Origin: Ideonella aquatica
GTDB lineage: Bacteria > Pseudomonadota > Gammaproteobacteria > Burkholderiales > Burkholderiaceae_C
Direction of reading: 5' to 3'
DNA length: 64,000 bases
NCBI RefSeq assembly: GCF_018069755.1
Contig: NZ_JAGQDE010000012.1
Location: forward strand, 106,131-170,130
Made by a program: the position numbers and the translations under genes
The notes under the pieces: generated by a model
The model's database searches: none
What the model saw: the letters and a program-made list of their open reading frames with translations, nothing else
What the model was told of the DNA's origin: nothing
Shown here: positions 42,775-50,226 of the stretch, one piece after another
How positions within the stretch are numbered: the first letter of the stretch is position 1
Layout: each line of letters begins with the position of its first letter

Positions 42775-44346
42775 TCAGGACTTGGCGTAGTCGTACGGCG
42801 TCCAGTCGTCATGCACGCTCGGCGGCGACGGCCAGTTGCCGTGCGGCGGCGGCGAGACGGTGGTCCACTCCAGCGACTTGGAACCCCAGGGGTTGTCGCC
42901 GGCCGGTGCGCCCTTCATGGCGCCGATGATCCAGTTCAGCACCGCGATCAGGAAGCCCACGCCCAGGATCAGCGCGCCGATGGTCATCATCTGGTGCGCA
43001 CCCTCGAACTGCGGGAAGTGCTGGTAGTCGTAGTAGCGGCGCGGCATGCCCTTGACGCCCACGGTCATCATCAGCCAGAAGACGATGTTGACGCCGACGA
43101 AGGTCAGCCAGAAGCCCAGCTTGCCCCAGAACTCGTTGTACATCCGGCCCGTCATCTTCGGGAACCAGTAGTACACGCCACCGAAGATCGCAAAGGTGCC
43201 GGCCACCGCCATCACGTAGTGGAAGTGGCCCACCACGTAGTAGGTTTCACCCAGGTGCAGGGTCAGCGAGGTCAGCGCCAGCGGAATGCCGGTCAGGCCG
43301 CCGATCAGGAACAGGAACAGCACGCCCAGCGCGTAGAGCATCGGGGTCTCGAAGGTGATCGAGCCCTTGTACAGCGTGCCGGCCAGCGAGATCACCAGCA
43401 GGCCCACCGGCACCGAGATCATCAGCGTCGTCACCATCTGGCCGATGCGGATCCAGTCGGCCATGCCCGACACATACAGGTGGTGCACCCACACCGTGCC
43501 CGACAGGATCACGATGCCGCCGATGCCGCCCCACAGCGCGACCTTCAGGTTGAAGATGCGGTTGCGGGCAAAGGTGGCGATGATCTCGAACACCACGCCG
43601 AAGAAGGGCATGAAGATCACGTACACCGCCGGGTGCGAGTAAAACCAGAACAGGTTCTGATACGTCAGCACGTCACCGCCGGCGGCAGCGTCGAAGAAGT
43701 GGGTGCCCAGGTACTTGTCAAAGCTGAGCAAGGTGACCGCGGTGCCCAGCACCGGCACGAAGATCAGCTGCAGCACGAACGCGCCCAGCGTGCACCACAC
43801 GAAGATGTTCAGGTTGCTCCACTTCAGGCCCGGGGCGCGCATGTAGGCCACCGTGGTCAGGAAGTTCACGCCACCGATGATCGAGGCAAAGCCCAGGATC
43901 AGCACCGTGAAGGTGTAGAGCGCGGTGTTGCCGGTGGTGATGGTGGAGTAAGGCGGGTAGCCGGTCCACATGACATCGGGCGGATCCGGCACCACGAAGG
44001 TCAGCAGCGCCAGGAAGATGCCCACGTAGAACAGCCATACCGACAGCGCATTGACGCGCGGGAAGGCCACATCCTTTGCCCCGATCATCAGCGGGATGCA
44101 GTAGTTGGCGAAGAAGCCGGTGAGCGCCGGGATCTGGAAGCCCAGGATCATCACCGCGCCATGGGTGTACAGCCAGACGTTGTACTGCGTCGGGTTGTTG
44201 GTGATGGTCGGGCCCAGCTGCGACAGCTCGATGCGCATCATCAGCGCCGCGAAGCCGGCCACCCCAAAGGCGGCGATCGATCCGATCAGGTAGAGGATGC
44301 CGACCCGCTTGTGGTCGGTGGTGAAGAGCCATTCCTTCAAGTTCAC
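42775..44346 (-). CDS. ctaD: Cytochrome c oxidase subunit I (aa3, A2-like with altered proton paths)
   Basis: 523 aa catalytic subunit with 12 helices. Haem and CuB ligands are intact: H in YTHGAVMIL, H238, H288-H289, H374, H376, and the cross-linked Tyr Y242. D-channel entry is kept (GAKDVAFPRVN). But the glutamate of HPEVY is missing: the motif is YSHPAV (Y236-S237), as in A2-type oxidases of Thermus and Rhodothermus. The K-channel lysine of PTGIK is replaced by Leu (PVGLL, L317), and the Mg-site His-Asp is Gly-Glu (G366-E367). Gene order on this strand is ctaE-sco-ctaC-ctaD. Confidence 0.93.
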   Translation of the reverse strand: MNLKEWLFTTDHKRVGILYLIGSIAAFGVAGFAALMMRIELSQLGPTITNNPTQYNVWLYTHGAVMILGFQIPALTGFFANYCIPLMIGAKDVAFPRVNALSVWLFYVGIFLALLTFVVPDPPDVMWTGYPPYSTITTGNTALYTFTVLILGFASIIGGVNFLTTVAYMRAPGLKWSNLNIFVWCTLGAFVLQLIFVPVLGTAVTLLSFDKYLGTHFFDAAAGGDVLTYQNLFWFYSHPAVYVIFMPFFGVVFEIIATFARNRIFNLKVALWGGIGGIVILSGTVWVHHLYVSGMADWIRIGQMVTTLMISVPVGLLVISLAGTLYKGSITFETPMLYALGVLFLFLIGGLTGIPLALTSLTLHLGETYYVVGHFHYVMAVAGTFAIFGGVYYWFPKMTGRMYNEFWGKLGFWLTFVGVNIVFWLMMTVGVKGMPRRYYDYQHFPQFEGAHQMMTIGALILGVGFLIAVLNWIIGAMKGAPAGDNPWGSKSLEWTTVSPPPHGNWPSPPSVHDDWTPYDYAKS

Positions 44347-44368
44347 GTTCGTGACTCCTTGTTATGCG

Positions 44369-45136
44369 TCAGGCCGGCTTGTTGGTGGCGGACAGCTTGG
44401 CAGCCTCCGCATCCATCCAGGCCTTGTATTCAGCTTCGGGCAGCACGACGATCTTGCCGGCCATGTAGCCGTGCATCACGCCGCAGTATTCGGCGCAGGT
44501 CACCACGTGCTCGCCAGGCGCCTTGGGGTAGAACCACAGGTAGGTGATGCGCCCGGGCATCGAGTCTTCCTTGACCCGGAAGTCGGGGATGAAGTGGCTG
44601 TGCAGCGTGTCACGGCTGGTCATGCGCAGCATCACCGGCTTGCCGGCCGGCACGCGCAGAATGTTCTGCGCCTGCACGCCGTTGGGGTAGGTGTAGTCCC
44701 AGCTGTACATGCCCGACTCCAGCTTGACCTCCAGGCGGTCGGCCGGCACGTCGCGGTAGTCGTTCCAGAGCTTCCAGCCATTGGCGGCCAGGAACAGGTC
44801 GTCCGACAGGAAGACGAAGATCGGGATCACCGCCCAGCCGACCATGGCGGCGGAACTGAGCTTCGGCGCCGAGCCCACATCGCCGGCCTTCTTCTGGCGG
44901 TACTTGATCAGGAACCAGGCCATGACCAGCGCGAAGGCGACGCCGATCACGGTGATGTCGATCAGGACCTCGTGCCACAGCTTGTCGTAACCGGCGGCGG
45001 GGTCGTTGATCACGCCGGGCGCGGCCGTCTTGGCCTCGTAGGCCAGTGCCGGCAGCGTCATCAGCAGCCCGCCGGCGGCAAGCAGCAGAGGCCGCAGCGC
45101 CAGGCGCCGGGACGGTTGGTGGGTCTCAATGTGCAT
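44369..45136 (-). CDS. ctaC: Cytochrome c oxidase subunit II
   Basis: 255 aa. A signal peptide (LLLAAGGLLMTLPALA) precedes two membrane helices and the cupredoxin domain. CuA ligands are complete: H in HSHFIPDF and CAEYCGVMHGYM (two Cys, His, Met). It accepts electrons from cytochrome c and passes them to subunit I. No fused cytochrome c domain at the C-terminus, so this is aa3 rather than caa3. ATG 45136 has GGAGA 8 nt upstream and overlaps the upstream sco stop by 11 nt. ctaD starts 22 nt after its stop. Confidence 0.94.
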   Translation of the reverse strand: MHIETHQPSRRLALRPLLLAAGGLLMTLPALAYEAKTAAPGVINDPAAGYDKLWHEVLIDITVIGVAFALVMAWFLIKYRQKKAGDVGSAPKLSSAAMVGWAVIPIFVFLSDDLFLAANGWKLWNDYRDVPADRLEVKLESGMYSWDYTYPNGVQAQNILRVPAGKPVMLRMTSRDTLHSHFIPDFRVKEDSMPGRITYLWFYPKAPGEHVVTCAEYCGVMHGYMAGKIVVLPEAEYKAWMDAEAAKLSATNKPA

Positions 45137-45971
45137 GCACAGGTCTCCTGGCGGGTTTTCTTCGGTAAGCCCACAGGCCCAGGCCCATCGACCCAAGCCC
45201 GAAAAGCAGTGCCGCCACGCCGGTGAGCAGGGCGTAGTTCGGCTGGTAGCGCCCTTCGGCGTAGTTGAAACTGAAGCAGGCGCCGGTGACCATGTCGAAG
45301 ATGGCGTCCTTGGACTCGCTGATGCGGCCCCAGTCGGCGTCGATCAGGGCCAGCTGCAGGTTCTGCGGATCCATGGCGGTGCCGTACAGGTAGCGCGCCA
45401 CACGGCCATCGGGCGTCAGGAAGACCAGCACATTCGGGTGCAGGAAGGTCTTGTCGACGCGCGACCAGAAGAAGTTGAAGCCCACCTGCTTCGCGAAGCG
45501 CTGCGGCGCGTCGGCGGTGGTGTCAGCCAGCACGGCGAAGCGCCAGCCGCGCTCGGCGCCAGGGACTTCGGACTGCAGCTGGCGAATGAACTCGGCCGCG
45601 CGCTGCGGCGTGTCCTGGCGGTCGAACGAGACCGTCAGCACCTGGTAGTCCTTGCCCGGCTGGAAGCGCGTGACGCCAGGCAGGGCGCGGGCCAGGTTGC
45701 GGTTGATCGTCGGACAGGTGCCGTCGCAGCCGAAGTAGGACAGCACCAGGATCGTCGGCTTGCCCAGCAGCTCACCGAAGGTGAAGGGCTTGCCGTGCTC
45801 GTCAAGCAAGGGGACCGCGCGGTCCAGCCGGTTGCCCAGGTGGGCCTGCTCGTCGATGCGGGTGACGGCCGGGTCGATCTTGGTGCGCTCGGGATCGGGC
45901 GCGCGCCCACCCGCCAGCGACACACCGGTCACCAGCGCCAGCACCCAGGCGGCCAGCCGTCGCACTGCCAT
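45126..45971 (-). CDS. Sco-family protein with C-terminal membrane helix
   Basis: 281 aa, longer than usual. Signal or anchor helix at the N-terminus, Sco fold with YFGCDGTCPTINRN (CxxxC), His in FLHPNVLVFLT, and a C-terminal helix (NYALLTGVAALLFGLGSMGL) not present in classical Sco1. It is encoded between ctaE and ctaC, so it likely loads copper into the CuA site of this oxidase. ATG 45971 gives a signal-like start; its stop overlaps the ctaC start by 11 nt. Confidence 0.88.
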   Translation of the reverse strand: MAVRRLAAWVLALVTGVSLAGGRAPDPERTKIDPAVTRIDEQAHLGNRLDRAVPLLDEHGKPFTFGELLGKPTILVLSYFGCDGTCPTINRNLARALPGVTRFQPGKDYQVLTVSFDRQDTPQRAAEFIRQLQSEVPGAERGWRFAVLADTTADAPQRFAKQVGFNFFWSRVDKTFLHPNVLVFLTPDGRVARYLYGTAMDPQNLQLALIDADWGRISESKDAIFDMVTGACFSFNYAEGRYQPNYALLTGVAALLFGLGSMGLGLWAYRRKPARRPVHAH

Positions 45972-45996
45972 GATCGTCTTCAGCCCGTGGTCCGCG

Positions 45997-46767
45997 TCAC
46001 CAGAAGTAGATCTGCGAGACGACGAAGAACCAGATGATGTCCACGAAGTGCCAGTACAGGCCGGCGGTGCGCAGAAAACCCAGATCGGCATCGCCGCGCA
46101 TCAGCGAGGGCATGCCGGCCAGGAAGATCGACAGGCCGACGATCACGTGGCCGCCATGGAAGCCGGTGATCGAGAAGAAGGCCGTGCTGAAGATGTTGGT
46201 GCCCGGCACGAAGCCGCCGTGGATCAGGTGGTTCCACTCCCAGGCCGACATGCCCAGGAAGGTGGCGCCCAGCACCACCGTGATCAGCACCCAGGTGCGG
46301 GCACCCGCCTGGTTGCCGTCATGCAGCAGCGCTTCGGCGTGGTGGATCGTGAACGACGAGGCCACCAGCACGCCGGTCATCAGCAGCGGCAGCGTGGTGT
46401 CGATGTGGGGCGTGTTCTCGGGCGGCCAGCTGGCGGCGTTCAGGCGCGCGAACCAGTACATCGCGAAAAAGGAGACGAAGATCATCGCCTCGGCCAGGAT
46501 GAACCAGCCCATCGCGCCGTAGGACAGGCCTTCACCGTGGCCCATGGCTTCGGCCGTCCAGCCGACGATGCCGGCCAGCACCAGCACCACACCAATGCCC
46601 AGCGAGATCGCGGCCAGCAGGCCGCTGTGGTAGACGAAATGGAAGCTGAAGGCGACCGCCAGCGCAAAGATGCCCATGCTGGCGAGGAAGGGGTAGACGC
46701 TCCACTCCCAGTGGCCGCCATGGTGCTCGTCATGGTGCGCGTGGGCGGCGCTGACGTCGTGCGACAT
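45997..46767 (-). CDS. ctaE: Cytochrome c oxidase subunit III
   Basis: 256 aa, seven-helix COX3. A His-rich N-terminus (SAAHAHHDEHHGGHWEW) leads into the fold; ILAEAMIFVSFFAMYWFARL, SFTIHHAEALL and FFSITGFHGGHVIVGL-YWHFVDIIWFFVVSQIYFW are recognisable. The His-rich tail might bind metal (inference). A good Shine-Dalgarno (AGGAGA) lies upstream. It heads the ctaE-sco-ctaC-ctaD operon. Confidence 0.94.
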   Translation of the reverse strand: MSHDVSAAHAHHDEHHGGHWEWSVYPFLASMGIFALAVAFSFHFVYHSGLLAAISLGIGVVLVLAGIVGWTAEAMGHGEGLSYGAMGWFILAEAMIFVSFFAMYWFARLNAASWPPENTPHIDTTLPLLMTGVLVASSFTIHHAEALLHDGNQAGARTWVLITVVLGATFLGMSAWEWNHLIHGGFVPGTNIFSTAFFSITGFHGGHVIVGLSIFLAGMPSLMRGDADLGFLRTAGLYWHFVDIIWFFVVSQIYFW

Positions 46768-47041
46768 GCTGTCTCCTGTGCTGCGCCAGCGCTGCGGCGC
46801 TGGTCGGTGGGTCGGGTCGGTTCGGTCCCGGGCGGATTGCGAAAGATCAATCCGCCCCTCTCCCTCGCATGCTAACGGCCTGGGCGGTGCCTGACAAATC
46901 GCAATCGCCTAGCATTTCTCCCGATGAAAACCCGGCCGGAAGCGCCGCTCACCCGGGTGACAATCCGCCGCCGCCGCCAGCGAGCGTCAGTTCTTCGGGT
47001 AAACCTGAGGGCGTTTCGTGGGAACGGCGCCACACCTGAGC
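46768..47041. promoter_or_regulatory. Divergent control region, ctaE / ctaA
   Basis: 274 nt without a convincing gene. It contains a 9-bp inverted repeat (GGGCGGATT 46830-46838, AATCCGCCC 46849-46857, 10-nt spacer). On the minus strand, TTGTCA (about 46887) followed after 16 nt by TTAGCA could be the ctaE promoter; weak support. Confidence 0.4.
46830..46857. repeat. 9-bp inverted repeat in the ctaE leader
   Basis: GGGCGGATT and AATCCGCCC, perfect arms, 10-nt spacer, 63 nt upstream of the ctaE start. Could be an operator or a leader hairpin. Confidence 0.55.
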
Positions 47042-48142
47042 ATGCTGCCCGACCACTCCGCCGCCGCCCTGTTCCGACTCGCCGCCGTGGGCTTGGCCGC
47101 GGCCGGCCTGCCGCTGCTGTGGTGGCTGCTGCGCACCCGCGGCGCCGACCCGCAGCGGCGCCTGGCCGCGCTGACGCTGCTGACGCTGTTTCTGACCTTT
47201 GACCTGATCGTCTTCGGTGTCTTCACCCGCCTGACCGACTCCGGCCTGGGCTGTCCCGATTGGCCCGGCTGCTACGGTGTGGCCAGCCCGATCGGTGCCG
47301 GCGCCCACATCGCCGCCGCCGAGGCCGCGCAGCCCAGCGGCCCGGTGACGCTGACCAAGGCCTGGATCGAGATGCTGCACCGCTACCTGGCCATGGCCGT
47401 GGGCCTGCTGATCCTGATCGGCGCGGTGGCCAGCTGGCGCCACAGGCGCGTGCTGCCGCATGCGTGGGGCTGGAGCGCCGCCACGCTGGTGTGGGTGATC
47501 GTGCAGGGCCTGTTTGGCAAGTACACAGTGACCTTGAAGCTCTACCCGGCGATCGTCACACTGCACCTGCTGGGGGCGATGCTGCTGCTGGCGCTGCTGG
47601 TCGTGCAGCAGGCCTCATTCGCGCGCCAGGCAGCGCCGCCGCTGCCACGACTGGCACCCAGGGTGCTGGGCGCCGCGCTGGCGGTGCTGACGCTGCAGAT
47701 TGCCCTGGGCGGTTGGGTGAGCACCAACTATGCCGTGCTGGCCTGCCAGGACTTCCCTGGCTGCAACGGCGATGGCTGGCCGGCGATGGCCTGGACGCAG
47801 GGCTTCACGCTGCTGCGCGAGCTGGGCCATGCGGCGGACGGCTCGATCCTGCCCTTCGAGGCGCTGGTGGCCATCCACTGGACACACCGGCTGTTTGCGC
47901 TGATGGCCGCGCTGGCCGTGGGTACCGCGGCGGCGCTGCTGTGGCGCACGCCCGGCTGGCGACGCCTGGGTGGCTGGCTGGCAGCGCTGCTGTTGCTGCA
48001 ACTGCTGACCGGCCTGAGCAATGTGGTGCTGCGCTGGCCGCTGCTGGGCGCGCTGGCGCATTCGGCCGGCGCCGCGGCGATGGTGGGACTGCTGGTGGCG
48101 GCGATCGCGCGGCGGCGGTTCAGCGCGGCGTCCGCCGCCTGA
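47042..48142 (+). CDS. ctaA: Haem A synthase (Cox15/CtaA)
   Basis: 366 aa membrane enzyme oxidising haem O to haem A for the aa3 oxidase. About eight helices; the Cys pair CPDWPGC and a second CQDFPGC loop, with His ligands in EMLHRYLAM, TLHLLGAM, AIHWTHRLFA and LAHSAGA. ATG 47042 is chosen over an in-frame GTG at 47018. Single plus-strand gene, divergent from ctaE. With ctaB (39.0 kb) it completes haem A supply in the island. Confidence 0.93.
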   Translation: MLPDHSAAALFRLAAVGLAAAGLPLLWWLLRTRGADPQRRLAALTLLTLFLTFDLIVFGVFTRLTDSGLGCPDWPGCYGVASPIGAGAHIAAAEAAQPSGPVTLTKAWIEMLHRYLAMAVGLLILIGAVASWRHRRVLPHAWGWSAATLVWVIVQGLFGKYTVTLKLYPAIVTLHLLGAMLLLALLVVQQASFARQAAPPLPRLAPRVLGAALAVLTLQIALGGWVSTNYAVLACQDFPGCNGDGWPAMAWTQGFTLLRELGHAADGSILPFEALVAIHWTHRLFALMAALAVGTAAALLWRTPGWRRLGGWLAALLLLQLLTGLSNVVLRWPLLGALAHSAGAAAMVGLLVAAIARRRFSAASAA

Positions 48143-48149
48143 CGAGGGC

Positions 48150-49010
48150 TCAGCGCGGCATCCCCCGCCGGAGCATCGCGCTCATTTCGTCGAGGCCGAC
48201 GCGGGTTTCGGCGCTGACCGCCGGGCCGCGGTCGGGGCCGCGGATGGCGTGGCCATAGACCAGCTCGAAGCGCAGCGCGATCCGGCCCTGGGCATCGGCG
48301 CGCTCGGCCAGGCGCGCCAGCAGCGCACGGCGCCAGGCCGGCGTGCGCAGGCCCGGCATCCGCTGAGGGTCGGCGTTGGCGCCCAGCCCATGCAGCTCAT
48401 CCAGCAGCGCCTGCGGCGACGACCAGGTCAGCGTCAGCGTCTCCTGATCCATCACCGGGCCCTCGTAGCCGGCGGCCACCAGCATGTCGCCCAGGTCGTG
48501 CATGTCGACCAGCGGCGCCATCGGCGAGCCCCAGCCCGCCTGGGCATAGAGCTGGCGCAGCTCCTCCAGTGTGCCGGGGCCCAGGGTGCTGAACATCAGT
48601 GCGCCCTCGGGCGCCAGGCGCTGGCGCCAGCGGGCCAGCAGCGCAGGCGGATCGGCCGCCCAGTGCAGTTGCATCACCGACCACAGCAGCTGCGCCTGGC
48701 CATCGGCCAGCGGGGTGGGCGCCGGGCCCAGCAGGCGCTGCCACCAGCGGCCGCCGGCCGCGGGCGCGCCGGGACGATCGATCTGGGCGCCGGGGCAGGC
48801 CTCGGACAGGATCGAGGCCGGTCCGCCCGCGCTGCCGGACAGGTCCAGCACCCGCTGCGGCGGCTGGCGAAACACCACCAGGCGCTCGGCCAGGCGGCGG
48901 GCCGATTCGGCATGCAGCCAGGGCGCGGCGCTGGCCTGCTGCTGGCGCTCCTGCACGCGCTGCGCGGCCCGGGCGTCCAGCGCACGGGAGGCGGCGTGGG
49001 AGTCACTCAT
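48150..49010 (-). CDS. BioC-like SAM-dependent methyltransferase
   Basis: 286 aa. Motif I is VLDLSGSAGG, and the family blocks WSVMQLHWAADPPALL, MFSTLGPGTLEELRQ and VDMHDLGDMLVAAGYEGPVMD match the malonyl-ACP O-methyltransferase (BioC) family, which starts biotin synthesis. Motif I is unusual (Ser-rich, where GxGxG is common), so activity is uncertain. ATG 49010 is assigned because the upstream frame runs into comF. It is divergent from comF with 22 nt between starts. Confidence 0.85.
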   Translation of the reverse strand: MSDSHAASRALDARAAQRVQERQQQASAAPWLHAESARRLAERLVVFRQPPQRVLDLSGSAGGPASILSEACPGAQIDRPGAPAAGGRWWQRLLGPAPTPLADGQAQLLWSVMQLHWAADPPALLARWRQRLAPEGALMFSTLGPGTLEELRQLYAQAGWGSPMAPLVDMHDLGDMLVAAGYEGPVMDQETLTLTWSSPQALLDELHGLGANADPQRMPGLRTPAWRRALLARLAERADAQGRIALRFELVYGHAIRGPDRGPAVSAETRVGLDEMSAMLRRGMPR

Positions 49011-49032
49011 GGCGCGGCAGTATATTGAGCCC

Positions 49033-49734
49033 ATGCCGCTGCGCGCTGCCCTGGGGACATGGCTTCCGGCCTGGCGACCTGTGCCGCCGCAGGTCTGCGC
49101 CGTCTGTGGCGACTGGGCCCGTGGCCCGGCCTGTTCCAACTGCCTGGCGCGCTTCGCTGCGCCGCGCCCGCGCTGCCGGCGCTGCGCGCTGCCCCTGATG
49201 GCAGGCCAGGCGCTGTGCGGACGCTGCCTGCTGGCGCCGCCGCCCTTTGCGCGGGCGGTGGCAGCGCTGGACTATGGCTTCCCCTGGGATCGGCTGGTGC
49301 TGCGCTGGAAGCAGTCGGGCGAGCTGGCGCTGACCGGCCTGTTCGCGCCACTGATGCGCCATGCGCTGGCCGACGAGGCCCCGGTGGATGCCGTGCTGCC
49401 CATGCCCGCCTCGCCCGGGCGCCTGCGCGAGCGCGGCTACGACCACGCGCTGCTGCTGGCGCGCGCGGTGGACGCACGCGCCGACGGCACGCTGCTGCGC
49501 CGCTGGCGCGACACCCCGCACCAGACCGGCCTGGACCGCGCCGCCCGCCAGGCCAATCTGCGCGGCGCCTTCATGCTGGCGCCGGGCCGGCGCGCCGCGG
49601 TGCAGGGCCGCCACCTGGCCCTGGTCGACGACGTGATGACCACCGGCGCCAGCGTCACCGAGGCCAGCCAGGTGCTGCTGCAGGCCGGCGCGGCGTCGGT
49701 CAGCCTGTGGCTGCTGGCGCGCACCCCGGAGTGA
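49033..49734 (+). CDS. comF: ComF-family phosphoribosyltransferase-like protein
   Basis: 233 aa. An N-terminal four-to-eight Cys cluster (CAVCGDW, CSNCLARF, CRRCALPL, CGRCLL) forms a zinc ribbon, and the PRPP-type motif LALVDDVMTTGAS closes the domain. ComF homologues are needed for DNA uptake in competent bacteria and are conserved next to methyltransferase genes in beta-proteobacteria. Start ATG 49033 is preferred; ATG 49009 is in frame too. Confidence 0.92.
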   Translation: MPLRAALGTWLPAWRPVPPQVCAVCGDWARGPACSNCLARFAAPRPRCRRCALPLMAGQALCGRCLLAPPPFARAVAALDYGFPWDRLVLRWKQSGELALTGLFAPLMRHALADEAPVDAVLPMPASPGRLRERGYDHALLLARAVDARADGTLLRRWRDTPHQTGLDRAARQANLRGAFMLAPGRRAAVQGRHLALVDDVMTTGASVTEASQVLLQAGAASVSLWLLARTPE

Positions 49735-49753
49735 GCGGCCCGACAATCGGGCC

Positions 49754-50221
49754 ATGTTCCGCATCGTCCTGGTCCACCCCGAGATCCCGCCCAACACCGG
49801 CAACGTCATCCGCCTGGCGGCCAACACCGGCTGCGCGCTGCACCTGATCGAGCCGCTGGGTTTTTCCATGGACGACAAGCTGCTGCGCCGTGCCGGCCTG
49901 GACTACCACGAGTACGCACCGGTGCGCCGGCATGCCGACTGGGACGCCTTCGCCGCCGCCGAGCAGCCCGACCCGGCGCGCTGCTTTGCCTTCACCACCC
50001 GCGGCAGCCGGCCGCTGGGCGAGATCGCCTGGCAGGCTGGTGACGTGCTGGTCTTTGGCGCCGAAAGCGCCGGCCTGCCGGCCGATCTGCGCGAACGCTT
50101 TGCCCCGGCGCAGCGGGTGCGCCTGCCGATGCGCCCCGGCCAGCGCAGTCTGAACCTGAGCAATGCGGTGGCGGTGGCGGTGTTCGACGCCTGGCGCGCG
50201 CTGGGCTACGCCGGCAGCTGA
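49754..50221 (+). CDS. trmL: tRNA (cytidine/uridine-2'-O-)-methyltransferase TrmL
   Basis: 155 aa SPOUT enzyme methylating the wobble ribose of tRNA-Leu. Recognised by VLVHPEIPPNTGNVIRLAANTGCALHLIEPLGF at the N-terminus (given here as separate motifs HPEIPPNTGN and NTGCALHLIEP), FGAESAGLP and NLSNAVAVAVFDAWRA. It is a small trefoil-knot protein. ATG 49754 lies 19 nt after comF. It ends 5 nt before the convergent hybrid kinase. Confidence 0.95.
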   Translation: MFRIVLVHPEIPPNTGNVIRLAANTGCALHLIEPLGFSMDDKLLRRAGLDYHEYAPVRRHADWDAFAAAEQPDPARCFAFTTRGSRPLGEIAWQAGDVLVFGAESAGLPADLRERFAPAQRVRLPMRPGQRSLNLSNAVAVAVFDAWRALGYAGS

Positions 50222-50226
50222 AGGCC

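Noticed and set aside
42523..44547. Open frame antisense to ctaD
   Set aside because: His/Asp/Val-rich artefact covering a highly conserved gene.
44369..45136. caa3-type subunit II
   Set aside because: The C-terminus ends soon after the CuA motif with no CxxCH.
46924..47202. 92-codon plus-strand frame starting upstream of ctaA
   Set aside because: Arg-rich, overlaps ctaA in another frame, no ribosome binding site.
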